Part shown: positions 35,981 through 45,100 of the stretch, piece after piece
How the letters are laid out: each line of letters starts with the position of its first letter
Position numbering within the stretch: the first letter of the stretch is position 1
Assembly: GCA_017407125.1 (NCBI GenBank)
Contig: JAFQXE010000045.1
Span: 62,001 to 126,000, forward strand
DNA: 64,000 nt
Direction: 5' to 3'
Origin: Thermoguttaceae bacterium
Lineage (GTDB): Bacteria; Planctomycetota; Planctomycetia; Pirellulales; Thermoguttaceae
The notes under the pieces: generated by a model
Databases searched by the model: none
What the model was told of the DNA's origin: nothing
Seen by the model: only the letters and a program-made list of their open reading frames with translations
Program-made: the position numbers and the translations under genes

Positions 35981-37466
35981 ACACAAATATCCACGGGTGC
36001 GTCCACGGGTTTGTCAGGGCTGTGCTGGCGGCGAGAATCGACCAGAACAGAGCGGCGTACAGACCGGCGGTAATCCATTTGTTGTCTTTGGCGCGTTCTG
36101 CAATGGGAATGAGCGCTGTCAGCCAAAGCGGGATGAGCCAGAACGACCAGCGGAAAGCGCACGTAATCCCGCCGTAATTCCGGTCGACAAGCGGGCGCAT
36201 GATATAAAATCCGATTACGACAACGGTCATGGACAGAATGAAAAATCCCAGCAAGCCCAGTTTCGGGTCGGACTTCCAGTTTAACATCCAGACGACAGCC
36301 CCGGCAACGGAGAACGCCCAAAGCGGCGTCAGGGAGAAAATCCCGTGATGCCCGACGAGGACGTTAAACGCATAGACGATTCTGGACGGCTCGCCGCGGT
36401 CAACGCCGACGCGGTGTTTCCAGTAGCTGTCGCGAATCACGCCGTCGCCGCGGTCATACGTGTAGTCGTACCAGTTTTCTCCCGCCTTGCGGTGAGCGTA
36501 CGGGGGAATAACCGTATTGTGAGCGGCGTAGTTTGCCCCGAAATATCCAGCTGCGACAATTAAACAGCCCGGCAGGAACCCAATCAGGGCGCGTTTCCAG
36601 TCAACGACAAAGCAGACCACAGCCAGGGCGGCGAAAAACGCCAGAGCAGGCAGTTCGCAGACCACGGCAAAGGCGGAAAACAATCCCGCCAGAAAATAAA
36701 ACCAGACGAATTGCGGGTTGTCGTTGAATTTATATTCAAATACGATTTTGACAATCGCGTATAGCGAGACGGAAACCACCGCGGCGGCGGGCAAATGGTT
36801 TTGCAGCGACACGGCGAAGGTTGTTAAATACGTCCCGAAGCAGACGCTCCCGACGACAAACGCTCGGGCAAAGGGATTGTCTGTGAGCTTTTCGACGGTC
36901 AGAATCGTCATGATAAACAGAACCAGCAGGCATGGAATATGGCTCAGCGCTGTAACTGTTCTGACGCATTCAAAGGGGTACTCGGCGCACGTCATTCCTG
37001 TCGTATTGACGACCAGCCAATAAATTCCCGCCTGAAGCGTCGGCAGCAGCGGCGGTTTGGAACTGTACAGATGACCGTCGTGCTTGACCATGTCGATGGT
37101 GTCCCAGCCGCGCTGAGCGATAACCTTGTCGATGGCGTACGGCGCGCCGGGAACTCGCATATCCGGCTCCACCAGAGCGCGAATCAACGCCCAGCGGGAA
37201 CGGTCGTTGGCGGATAGCGTCGGGCGGCGCGTTTGCAGCTTTGGCATTGTCGCCTCAAGATACGCTATTCGCTTGGACTCTATCTCCGCGTTGGAAAGTC
37301 CCATCTCTTTCCAGATGGCGACTTTCCGGTTCACTGCCTGCTGAAATCGGTATTGCTCCAAATCGACAGCTCTAAAATCTTCGATAACGGCAATGCGACC
37401 CATTACCATCGCTATTGACGCGACAATAAATATATAGTATACGTGTCTAAGGGATATTTTGAACAT
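35979..37466 (-). CDS. Polytopic membrane protein, GT-C-like
   Basis: A 495-residue protein with an N-terminal membrane segment (YYIFIVASIAMVMG), a soluble loop of about 110 residues, and at least ten further hydrophobic segments. The loop holds a SSKPPLLPTLQAGIYW segment reminiscent of the KPPLL motif in dolichyl-phosphate-mannose type glycosyltransferases. A role in sugar transfer at the outer membrane face is inferred from this topology; the usual acidic loop motif is not obvious. It ends only a few codons after the ATTGCTA repeat, so its final residues (WTHPWIFV) lie at the repeat edge. A divergent methyltransferase gene lies across a 262-nt repeat-rich gap. Confidence 0.65.
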   Translation of the reverse strand: MFKISLRHVYYIFIVASIAMVMGRIAVIEDFRAVDLEQYRFQQAVNRKVAIWKEMGLSNAEIESKRIAYLEATMPKLQTRRPTLSANDRSRWALIRALVEPDMRVPGAPYAIDKVIAQRGWDTIDMVKHDGHLYSSKPPLLPTLQAGIYWLVVNTTGMTCAEYPFECVRTVTALSHIPCLLVLFIMTILTVEKLTDNPFARAFVVGSVCFGTYLTTFAVSLQNHLPAAAVVSVSLYAIVKIVFEYKFNDNPQFVWFYFLAGLFSAFAVVCELPALAFFAALAVVCFVVDWKRALIGFLPGCLIVAAGYFGANYAAHNTVIPPYAHRKAGENWYDYTYDRGDGVIRDSYWKHRVGVDRGEPSRIVYAFNVLVGHHGIFSLTPLWAFSVAGAVVWMLNWKSDPKLGLLGFFILSMTVVVIGFYIMRPLVDRNYGGITCAFRWSFWLIPLWLTALIPIAERAKDNKWITAGLYAALFWSILAASTALTNPWTHPWIFV

Positions 37467-37479
37467 GGCTGATATTGAT

Positions 37480-37708
37480 TAGTGGTTGGTGTTTAGTGGT
37501 AAGTGGTAAGTTGATAAAATTTAAACAAAGCGTTCGCTTTGCGTCCTTAGCGCTTATTACTTATTACTTAAAACTATCTATATCAATCATTTTACGATAA
37601 AAATGGATTTCCTTCAACCCCAGCCCCTATTAAATCAGAATTTTTTCGATATAATTTATATAGAGTTGCAACTAACAACTTACCACTTACCACTTACAAC
37701 TTACCACT
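37480..37708. repeat. TTACCAC-family repeat, two opposed arms
   Basis: Left arm GTTTAGTGGTAAGTGGTAAGT-like (37480-37512) and right arm of tandem TTACCACTTACCACTTAC words (37668-37708) are in inverted orientation. The 155 nt between contains AAAGCGTTCGCTTTGCG, related to the box found with the ATTGCTA family. It fills the divergent promoter region of the two flanking genes. Confidence 0.75.
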
Positions 37709-37728
37709 CCCATATTAACTATTTTCCC

Positions 37729-38514
37729 ATGGCATTTTTTTCCGACTTAAAAACTATATATCACATGCTTCGTTCCGGGGCGAAGGGCAAGACCCACGCG
37801 GAACGACTGGACAATTTCTATTCCGGGCAGGCGAAAGGATACGACGATTTCCGCAAGCGGCTTCTTAAAGGTCGCGAAGAACTCTGGGCGGCGTTGGCAA
37901 ATCCCGAACTTGGCGGCGGCGTCCCGGAAGGCGGCGTTTGGGTCGATTTCGGCGGCGGGACAGGCGCGAATCTGGAACGTTTTGCAGAAGAAGACCGAAA
38001 GAAGCTCAAGAAAATCTACGTTGTCGACTTGGCGCATTCTCTGCTTGAAGTTTGCAATCAACGCATTGCCGACAAGTTCACCGACGAAAACGGGAACACA
38101 AACTGCTGTACGGCAGAGGCGGACGCGACGATTTGGACACCAGACGAAGGCTATGCCGACATCGTTACGTTTTCGTACTCGCTGACGATGATTCCTGACT
38201 GGTTTGCCGCGATGGACAACGCACTGCGAATCCTCAAGCCCGGCGGAATTATCGGCGTGGTCGACTTCTACGTCAGCCGAAAATGGCCGGCGGAAGGGCT
38301 GAAGCGTCATTCCTGGTTTACCCGAAGCTACTGGCCCGTCCATTTTAATACGGACAATGTCTATCCCTCGCCGGATCACATCCCGTACCTGATGAGCCAT
38401 TTTGAAACTGTCGACTTCCACGAATACTACGGCAAGATTCCCTATATCCCGATTATTCGCATGCCGTACTATACATTTGTCGGACGGAAAAAGGAAACGG
38501 AGAGCGCATCATGA
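37729..38514 (+). CDS. SAM-dependent methyltransferase, BtaB-like
   Basis: A 261-residue class I methyltransferase. Motif I is VWVDFGGGTGANLERF (about residues 68-83), with the acidic KIYVVDLAHSLLEVC strand after it, DIVTFSYSLTMIPDW as motif IV, and ALRILKPGGIIGVVDFY as motif V/VI. The N-terminal YSGQAKGYDDFRKRLLKGR and the C-terminal VPYIPIIRMPYYTFVGRK-like ending resemble BtaB, the N-methyltransferase of betaine lipid synthesis. No btaA is adjacent, so the lipid role is only suggested. ATG 37729 is preferred over ATG 37603, because the extra 42 residues are translated repeat (TTYHLPLTTYH). Its stop overlaps the next start (ATGA). Confidence 0.8.
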   Translation: MAFFSDLKTIYHMLRSGAKGKTHAERLDNFYSGQAKGYDDFRKRLLKGREELWAALANPELGGGVPEGGVWVDFGGGTGANLERFAEEDRKKLKKIYVVDLAHSLLEVCNQRIADKFTDENGNTNCCTAEADATIWTPDEGYADIVTFSYSLTMIPDWFAAMDNALRILKPGGIIGVVDFYVSRKWPAEGLKRHSWFTRSYWPVHFNTDNVYPSPDHIPYLMSHFETVDFHEYYGKIPYIPIIRMPYYTFVGRKKETESAS

Positions 38515-39212
38515 CGTTTATTCTGGTACTGGGAACCAACAACCTCAAAAAGCGGCAGGAACTGGAAAAGCTGCTCGGCGATGCCGAGATTCAAATCAAG
38601 ACGCTTCGCGATTTCGAGAATTCCATTGAGGTTGTCGAGGACGGGCTGACCTTTGCCGAAAACGCCGACAAAAAGGCGTCGCAGCAGGCGATTCAGCTCA
38701 ATCAATGGGTCTTGGCGGAAGACAGCGGCTTGATTGTCGATTCCCTCAAAGACGAGCCGGGCGTGTATTCTGCTCGATACGCCGCGCTGAAAATAATTCA
38801 ATTGGAAAACAGATACGCGACGTTGACGGATGCCGCCAGACTGCATTCTGACATCCATTCTTCCGACGCGGACAACAACACTATGCTGTTGAAAGTTCTC
38901 GAGGGGAAAACCGGCGACCAGCGCAGGGCGCATTACTGCTGTTTTATGGCGCTGTCGAACCCGCAGGGAGAAATCGTCGCCAGAACCAGCGGCGTCTGCT
39001 ACGGACGGATTCTAACCGAACCGCACGGAGAAAACGGGTTCGGATACGATCCCTATTTTGAGGTCGTCGAATTCCACAAGACGTTTGGACTTTTAGCGCC
39101 GGAAGTCAAATCCTGTATCAGCCATCGCGCCCGGGCGACCCGAGCGATGATTCCGTTGTTGAGCGGCGAGGCGCCGCTCCCAGTCCGCGCTCCCGCGCGA
39201 GACGTATTATAA
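38511..39212 (+). CDS. rdgB: Non-canonical purine NTP pyrophosphatase (RdgB/HAM1 family)
   Basis: A 233-residue protein of the Ham1 family, which hydrolyses ITP, dITP and XTP to keep them out of nucleic acids. Visible signatures are LVLGTNNLKKRQELEKLL at the N-terminus, the EDGLTFAENADKKA segment, LAEDSGLIVDSL (metal site), PGVYSARYA, and GENGFGYDPYF near the substrate pocket. ATG overlaps the methyltransferase stop by four bases, so the two are translationally coupled. The final 16 residues (SGEAPLPVRAPARDVL) are encoded by a GC-rich palindromic repeat and are absent from the family pattern. Gene symbol is by family analogy. Confidence 0.9.
   Translation: MTFILVLGTNNLKKRQELEKLLGDAEIQIKTLRDFENSIEVVEDGLTFAENADKKASQQAIQLNQWVLAEDSGLIVDSLKDEPGVYSARYAALKIIQLENRYATLTDAARLHSDIHSSDADNNTMLLKVLEGKTGDQRRAHYCCFMALSNPQGEIVARTSGVCYGRILTEPHGENGFGYDPYFEVVEFHKTFGLLAPEVKSCISHRARATRAMIPLLSGEAPLPVRAPARDVL
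39161..39181. repeat. GC palindrome inside the rdgB 3' end
   Basis: GAGCGGCG-AGG-CGCCGCTC is a perfect 8-bp stem with a 3-nt loop followed by CCAG. Its layout resembles the second hairpin of the two-hairpin element (palindrome followed by CTCCCCAG). It is translated at the end of rdgB. Confidence 0.65.
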
Positions 39213-39257
39213 TCGCTCCCGTTGGTCGCTTGCGAATTGTTTAGAACCGGGTAGCGA

Positions 39258-39362
39258 TTCAATATTAGGAGGCAGTAGGGATTGCGCGAAGTGCTAATTC
39301 CGAATTCCGCATTCCGAATTCCTAATTAAAAAGCTCCTCCCTCCTCACTCCTAATTCCTAAC
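39258..39362. repeat. CTCCTCA/ATTCCGA composite repeat
   Basis: A left arm TTAGGAGGCAGTAGGGA, a centre of repeated ATTCCGAATTCC words and a right arm CTCCTCCCTCCTCACTCC then TAATTCCTAACTA. It mixes words of the CTCCTCA and GGCAGTA families. Confidence 0.65.
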
Positions 39363-39396
39363 TAACAAACCGCGCGATTTTACCAACTGCGCAAAT

Positions 39397-39503
39397 AAAA
39401 AAAGAGGTTCCATTGGAACGGACGCCGTCTACTGCGGAGTCGAATCAGACCGTAGGGCAAAAACAGTCTGAAACAAAGTACGTTCTTGAAACCTCTCTTT
39501 TTT
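39397..39503 (+). ncRNA. Candidate structured small RNA with terminator-like closing stem
   Basis: A closing stem pairs A-run plus GAGGTT (39398-39409) with AACCTC plus T6 (39490-39503, two-base bulge). Inside are GACgCCG/CGGaGTC (39421-39441, 7-nt loop) and TCAGAC/GTCTGA (39445-39471, 15-nt loop). A GTTCC/GGAAC hairpin (39407-39419) competes with the closing stem. The 3' arm ends in T6, as in an intrinsic terminator; the opposite strand also ends in T7, so the direction is uncertain. It does not match SRP RNA, tmRNA, RNase P or tRNA motifs that I can recognise. Confidence 0.45.
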
Positions 39504-39750
39504 GATTCGTTTCGAACCATGAAAGTAAAAACTATCGACAGAGGGCAAAATGTGATAATTTCTGCCCTTTAATAGATGCAAAACCGATGCCAAAACTCGG
39601 AAAAATTTTTAGAAAAATTTTAAGTCGTTGAAATATAACGATTTATGGAATATAAAAATTTTTAAGGACTGAAAAATCGTCCTTTTTCGCCTTGCTCAAC
39701 CCTGTAGATGTTGTATTATTTTAGCGCATGTATCAAAATAATACAACAGT

Positions 39751-39788
39751 ACAATTTACAATTAGCAATTTGCAATTGACGCAAAGCG
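39751..39788. repeat. ATTGCTA-family repeat with CGCAAAGCG box
   Basis: Words ATTTACAATTAGCAATTTGCAA run into TTGACGCAAAGCG. The same box follows the copies at 49701 and, in the other orientation, 49946 and 62223. It lies 36 nt before the next start codon. Confidence 0.8.
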
Positions 39789-39824
39789 TTTCAATGAAAT
39801 CCACTTTTAGACCAATTAGTTAAT

Positions 39825-40742
39825 ATGTCAACAGTAATAGTCAGCGTTAATCCCAAAGCGGGGCGGCGCAATAGTTCCAGCCGGGTTGATTCCTTTGTCC
39901 AGACGCTCCAAAAGGAGTTCGGGTTCGAGGTGGAGGTCAAAACCGACTTGGCGGAAGTCGCTCAGCGGGCGAACGAGCTGTTTGAAGCCGGGACGCTGCA
40001 CGCCCTTGTCGGCGTCGGCGGAGACGGCACTGCCGCAGAATTGACCAATCGAACAGTTCCGGGCGTTCCTCTGTCGCTTTTGCCCAGCGGGACGGCGAAC
40101 CTTTTGGCGAAACAGCTTAAATACAGTACAAACCCGGTTAAAATGGCGCGAATCGTCGGGACGGGAACGCCCAAACCGTTCGACGCCGCTACAGTCAACG
40201 GGCATCTGTTCTTGTCGATGGTCGGGTGCGGGTTCGACGCGGAGGTTGTCAATCAGGTGCATACCGCCAGAATGAGCAATCCCAAGGGAGCGCATATCAA
40301 TTACATGTCGTATATCAAGCCGATACTCAGGGCGATCGGCGGATATAAATTCCCGAAACTCAAGGTCTGCATTCTCAACGAGTCGGGAGAGCAGGAAAAA
40401 GAAATCGTCGGCTGCTGGTCGTTTATTTGCAACATTCCTCGATACGGCTGGGGCGTCCCGCTGGCTCCCAAAGCCGTTCCCAACGACGGCGAGCTGGACT
40501 TGTGCGTTTTCCGCCCCGGCAATTTGTTTGCCGGGCTAATTTTGGCGTCGTTTGCCCAGATGTTCGGCGCTCACCGGTTCCTCCCCGGCTGTACGATGTT
40601 GAGAGGAAAACGATTCCGCGTTGAACCTGCAGACTCGACTTCCGAGTTGGTTGTCCCGTTCCAGTTTGACGGCGATCCCGGCGGAAACATCCCGGTTGAC
40701 ATTGAAGTCATGCCGGGAAGATTAACTATGATAACAAAATAA
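39825..40742 (+). CDS. Diacylglycerol/lipid kinase family protein (YegS/LCB5-like)
   Basis: A 305-residue protein with the DAGK catalytic fold. The ATP-site signature is VGVGGDGTAAEL (GGDGT at residues 65-69), preceded by VSVNPKAGRRNSSS and followed by LLPSGTANLLAKQL (SGTxN). The C-terminal beta-sandwich half includes PNDGELDLCVFRPG, a segment typical of YegS-like lipid kinases, and ends with FQFDGDPGGNIPVDIEVMPGRL. It should phosphorylate a lipid such as diacylglycerol or a sphingoid-like base; the substrate is not readable from sequence. kdsA follows on the same strand after 79 nt filled by a repeat. Confidence 0.88.
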   Translation: MSTVIVSVNPKAGRRNSSSRVDSFVQTLQKEFGFEVEVKTDLAEVAQRANELFEAGTLHALVGVGGDGTAAELTNRTVPGVPLSLLPSGTANLLAKQLKYSTNPVKMARIVGTGTPKPFDAATVNGHLFLSMVGCGFDAEVVNQVHTARMSNPKGAHINYMSYIKPILRAIGGYKFPKLKVCILNESGEQEKEIVGCWSFICNIPRYGWGVPLAPKAVPNDGELDLCVFRPGNLFAGLILASFAQMFGAHRFLPGCTMLRGKRFRVEPADSTSELVVPFQFDGDPGGNIPVDIEVMPGRLTMITK

Positions 40743-40751
40743 GTTTATATC

Positions 40752-40819
40752 GAGGCATTAGGCAATAGGCAGTAGGCATCAGTTTTCCTATTCCCTATTC
40801 CCTACTCCCTATTCCCTAA
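40752..40819. repeat. GGCAGTA/CCCTATT-family repeat
   Basis: Left arm GGCATTAGGCAATAGGCAGT, right arm of tandem CCTATTCCCTATTCCCTA words. The arms are approximate inverted repeats. The element occupies almost the whole gap before kdsA and ends 2 nt before its ATG, so the ribosome binding region of kdsA is repeat sequence. Confidence 0.8.
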
Positions 40820-40821
40820 AC

Positions 40822-41646
40822 ATGATAAAGACTCAAATATCCAACCTGCTCGTCGGAGACGGTCAGCCGCTATTAGTATTAGCAGGACCGTGCGTCATTG
40901 AATCGGAAGAACTCACCCGGTCGATCGCGTCAACGCTTAAAGAGATTTGCTCTCGTGTCGGGGCGTCGTTTGTGTTCAAGGCGTCGTTTGACAAGGCGAA
41001 CCGAACGAGCGTCAATTCCTATCGCGGTTTGGGAATTGAGGAAGGGCTTCGGATTCTGAAAAACATTCGCGATGACTTTCAGGTTCCGGTTGTAACCGAC
41101 ATTCACGAAGCGTATCAGGCGCAGCTGGCGGCTCAAGCGGTCGATTTGATCCAGATTCCCGCGTTTCTGTCACGCCAGACGAGTTTGCTTCAGGCGGCGG
41201 CGGAGACAGGTCTGCCGGTCAACGTCAAAAAGGGACAGTTCATGGCTCCCGGCGACATGAAAAACGTGGTCGAAAAGCTCCGCGCTTTTGGCTGCAATAA
41301 CATTCTGCTTTGCGAACGCGGGACGTTTTTCGGGTACGGACGCCTTGTCAACGACATGACGGGACTGGTCGAAATGCGCGATTTGGGCGTTCCAGTCGTT
41401 TTCGACGCCACCCATTCCGTTCAGGCGCCTGGCGCATTGGGAAACTGCACCGGGGGCAATCGCCGGATGGTTGCTCCGCTGGCTCGCGCCGCCGCTGCAG
41501 TCGGCATTGACGGTCTGTTTATCGAAACCCACCCTGACCCTGACCACGCCCTGTCCGACGGCCCGAACAGTTTATATCTCAGCGACGTAGAAAACGTATT
41601 GAGGTCTGTCATTGCAATTCGAGAGACGGTTCTCGAGTACAACTAA
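40822..41646 (+). CDS. kdsA: 3-deoxy-8-phosphooctulonate (KDO-8-P) synthase
   Basis: A 274-residue enzyme condensing phosphoenolpyruvate with arabinose-5-phosphate to make KDO-8-P for lipopolysaccharide. Family motifs are LVLAGPCVIESEE, FKASFDKANRTS, PVVTDIHE, QIPAFLSRQTSLL, NVKKGQFMAPGD, LCERGTFFGYG, FDATHSVQAPG and LFIETHPDPDHALSDGPNS. Cys24 in AGPC marks the metal-dependent class, as in Aquifex, rather than the metal-free Asn class of Escherichia coli. Its presence supports a lipopolysaccharide-type outer membrane. No other kds or lpx genes are in the window. Confidence 0.96.
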   Translation: MIKTQISNLLVGDGQPLLVLAGPCVIESEELTRSIASTLKEICSRVGASFVFKASFDKANRTSVNSYRGLGIEEGLRILKNIRDDFQVPVVTDIHEAYQAQLAAQAVDLIQIPAFLSRQTSLLQAAAETGLPVNVKKGQFMAPGDMKNVVEKLRAFGCNNILLCERGTFFGYGRLVNDMTGLVEMRDLGVPVVFDATHSVQAPGALGNCTGGNRRMVAPLARAAAAVGIDGLFIETHPDPDHALSDGPNSLYLSDVENVLRSVIAIRETVLEYN

Positions 41647-41691
41647 AGTCCATGAATTTGCGCAGGTCAGTCCGGACACGGATTTTGGCGA

Positions 41692-41713
41692 GCCGGGGCG
41701 CGTAAGCCCCCGG
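41692..41713. repeat. GC palindrome after kdsA
   Basis: CCGGGGC and GCCCCCGG form a stem around a short loop (GCGTAA). The palindrome sits 45 nt after the kdsA stop and could act as a transcript end, though no T-run follows. Confidence 0.5.
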
Positions 41714-41763
41714 GAAAATACGGATTTTCACCGATTGATTAATTGAAAATCGATTGTTATTTT

Positions 41764-41846
41764 TTAAACACGAAAAACACGAAATAAGCGAAAAAGACGA
41801 AAGATTTTTTTCGTGTTCTTTCGTTCTTTTCGTGTATTTCGTGTTA
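41764..41846. repeat. CACGAAA-family inverted repeat
   Basis: Left arm AAACACGAAAAACACGAAAT and right arm with TTTCGTGTATTTCGTG, joined by further GAAAGA/TTTCGTTC words. The arms are complementary, so RNA would fold into one long A+T-rich hairpin. Its minus-strand translation gives a spurious peptide frame. Confidence 0.8.
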
Positions 41847-42149
41847 AAAAAACGTTGGGCAGACAAGACGTCTGCTTAGCTCTCAGGCGCCAACCTGTCT
41901 GATGAGCCATATTTTCTTTATTTATTTTATAAAAATACATCTTTCCCCCTCTTTTTCGACCATTTTTTCGATAAAATCGTTAAAGTCCTCTTATATTATT
42001 TTAAAAAAACGCTATAATATATTAGAAGTATTATTAGTTTAGGGGACTATGGACAGCGTTTTGCCTTTGGCGAGCCTGCCCTCGTTTTCCCTTTTTTCAC
42101 ACCTGATTTCCCACCAAATTTTCCCCTGTAAAACAAAGGATTGCAAAAT

Positions 42150-45100
42150 ATGTCAGAAGCGCTTGCCCAGGTTTGGGATGCTATTTGCGATGTCTGCACC
42201 GGCATTAGCCGCGGTATCGAACGTTCAATTACAAGCATGTTTGGGTCGTCCAACGCCCGATATATTAAAAAGCTGCAGCCGAAAGTTCAGGCGATTAACG
42301 ATCTGGAACCGAAGTACGCTGCGATGTCAGACGAAGAACTTCGGAATCAGACGGTTCTGTTTCGTCAGCGGCTGGACAAAGGCGAGACGCTGGACGACCT
42401 GCTGGTTGAGGCGTTTGCGGTTTGCCGCGAGGCGAGCAAGCGAGTTCTGGGGCTTCGTCATTTTGACGTTCAGCTCATCGGCGGCATGGTCCTGCATTCC
42501 GGCGCGATTGCTGAAATGATGACCGGCGAAGGTAAAACGCTTGTTGCGACGCTGCCCGCCTACTTAAACGCTCTGGAAGGGCGCGGCGTTCATGTCGTTA
42601 CAGTCAACGATTATCTGGCTCGTCGAGACATGGAATGGATGGGAAAAATCTACATGTTCCTCGGTCTGACGGTTGGCGTTATTCAGTCCCAGATGGAAAC
42701 GTCGGAACGACAAAAAGCGTACGACTGCGACATCACTTACGGTACCAACAACGAGTTCGGGTTCGACTACCTTCGAGACAACATGCGTCCTGCCGCCCGC
42801 GGCGACTGGCGGTATCCCAAAGAGCTTCAGCAGTCTCAGGGGCGTCTTAACTACGCTATTATCGACGAAGTCGACAACATTCTTATCGACGAAGCCCGTA
42901 CCCCGTTGATTATTTCCGGCGGCGCGGACGAAGACGTCAAAATGTATCAGGAGGCAGACCGCATCGCCCGCCAGCTGGTCAAAGACGTCGATTATGAAGT
43001 CAACGAAAAAGATCATACCGCCAACATGACCGACGAGGGCATTCGTCACGCGGAAAAGCTGGCCGGGGTCGAAAGCTTCTATACGCAAGACCACATGGAA
43101 TGGCCGCACTTGATTGACAACGCTCTTAAAGCGCACAGCCTTTACAAGCGAGACGTCAACTACATCATTTCGGACGAAGGCGAAATCGTTATCGTAGACG
43201 AGTTTACCGGGCGACTCATGCCGGGTCGAAACTGGTCAGACGGTTTACATCAGGCGGTTGAAGCCAAAGAAGGCGTTAAAGTCAAGCAGGAAAACCAGAC
43301 TCTGGCAACTGTTACGCTGCAAAACTTCTTCAAGCTGTACAGAAAAATCAGCGGTATGACCGGTACCGCCATGACGGAAGCCGGCGAATTCTGGAAGATT
43401 TACAAGCTGGACGTTATCGCTATTCCCACCAACAAGCCGATTGCCAGAATCAACTATCCAGACCAAATCTACCGCACTGTTCGAGAAAAATACAACGCGA
43501 TTGTCAACGAAATCGAACGCATGAACCGCTGGGACTCCGTTTCTCTCAAAGGCTCCGACGAATGGATTATCGGCGACATCGTTAAAGAAACTGACGATCA
43601 GCTGGAATTTTTGGCCAAGGGAGACAAAATCCCTACCGTTTTCGATAAGAGCAAGATTGACGCTATCGAACGCAAAGGCCGCCCGCTGCTGGTTGGTACA
43701 ACGTCTGTCGAAAACAGCGAAAAACTGTCGGAAATGCTTGGCAAGCGCGGCATTGCCCATCAGGTCTTAAACGCCAAGCATCATCAGCGCGAAGCCGAAA
43801 TTATCGCTCAGGCGGGTCGCAAGGGAGCTGTTACAATCGCTACCAACATGGCTGGCCGTGGTACAGACATTATCCTCGGCGGCAACGCCGAAGCCAAGGC
43901 GTGGTCGATTCTTCAGCAAACCTATGCGTCCAAGCTGGACGTTCCGCAGGAAGAATGGAAAGAGCTGGAAGAAAAAATCGAAGCAACCGACCACATGAAA
44001 GAAGAGGGCGACGAAGTTCGCGCGTTAGGCGGTTTGCACGTCATCGGGTCTGAACGGCACGAGGCGCGCCGTATCGACTTGCAGCTTCGCGGCCGCTGCG
44101 GACGTCAGGGCGACCCCGGCTCAAGCCGGTTCTTCCTGTCTTTGGAAGACGACCTGATGCGTATTTTCGCCGGCGAATGGGTCAAAAACATTCTTACCCG
44201 ACTCGGCATGCAGGAAGGTCAGGCGATTGAATCGAAGATGGTTTCCCGCCGTGTAGAAGGCGCTCAAAAGAAGGTCGAAGAACGCAACTTTGAAGTTCGT
44301 AAAAACCTGCTCGAATACGACGAGGTCATGGACGAACAGCGTAAACGAACCTACGGCTACCGTCAAAACATTCTCGACGGCGCCGACTGCCGCGCTCTGA
44401 TTCTGGAAATGATTGACGAGCAGATTAAAAACAACATCGGGCGGTTCCTCGCCAGAGGCTACAACGAAGAAACGTTTGCTGCGTTTGCGTCCAAGGAGCT
44501 TGCAGTTGATCTGGACGCCCGCTCGTTCCGGAACATGTCTTACGAGGACGCAGAGAAGTACGCCAAAGACGAAGCGTATCGTTTGGCGGAATCGGCTGTC
44601 AACGACGCCATTCAGGAAAACATTCCTGACGACGCCGAAGAAGACGAATGGAACTGGGAAGCTCTGACCCGCTGGGTCAACACGCATTGGAAGACGTCTC
44701 TGCGCGAGCGCGATTTGAAATCTCAGCCCGTTGATCAGCTGGACTCGTTCCTGGTGGAAAAGGTTCGCACGGCGATTGAAAAAGTCTCGCTCGAACCGGG
44801 CAGAAACTTGATGGATCCGTATTACGGACGCAAAGCCGCTCTGAACTGGCTGAAGATGAAATTTGACATTGTCCTGGATTTTGAGACGGTTAAAAATCTT
44901 GAAAAAGACGAGTTTATTGACCTCGTCAGTTCGAGAGCAATTGCCGCCTATCGAGAAAAGGAAGTCAAATTCCCGGTCATGGCTGGGCTGGTTCACGCTG
45001 TTTCCTACGATGCGATGGGGTCAAAGCATTACGACCGCGACGCGATTATCGAATGGGTTGGCGAACGGTTCAAGCTGACTATCACCCACGACGATTTGAA

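Larger units (their letters stand above)
39213..39824. other. 612-nt gap: repeat, structured RNA candidate, promoter candidate
   Basis: No protein gene is supported here. Contents are a CTCCTCA/ATTCCGAATTCC repeat (39258-39362), a multi-hairpin element (39397-39503), an A+T-rich stretch with AAAAATTTTT-type runs (39598-39665), a promoter candidate for the next gene (TTGCTC 39692-39697, 16 nt, TATTAT 39714-39719), and an ATTGCTA repeat (39751-39788). Confidence 0.6.
41647..42149. other. 503-nt gap before secA holding three palindromic repeats
   Basis: No real gene. It contains a CCGGGG palindrome (41692-41713), a CACGAAA inverted repeat (41764-41846), and a GCAGAC-AAGAC-GTCTGC hairpin (41865-41881). 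An A+T-rich stretch with TATAAT (42013-42018) may be part of the secA promoter, but a matching -35 box is weak. Confidence 0.55.

Noticed and set aside
37603..37728. Upstream extension of the methyltransferase frame
   Set aside because: The 42 extra residues are translated TTACCAC repeat; ATG 37729 begins where the family-like protein starts.
39434..39452. T-arm-like GAGTCGAATC as a tRNA remnant
   Set aside because: The flanking bases do not form the 5-bp T stem and no acceptor or anticodon arm can be drawn.
41609..41866. 85-residue minus-strand frame after kdsA
   Set aside because: Its middle (NTKYTKRTKEHEK-like) is the translation of the CACGAAA repeat. It has no ribosome binding site and overlaps the kdsA end, so it is a spurious repeat-derived frame.
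42049..42519. 156-codon plus-strand frame at the start of secA
   Set aside because: It overlaps the conserved N-terminal coding part of secA in another frame and has no domain.
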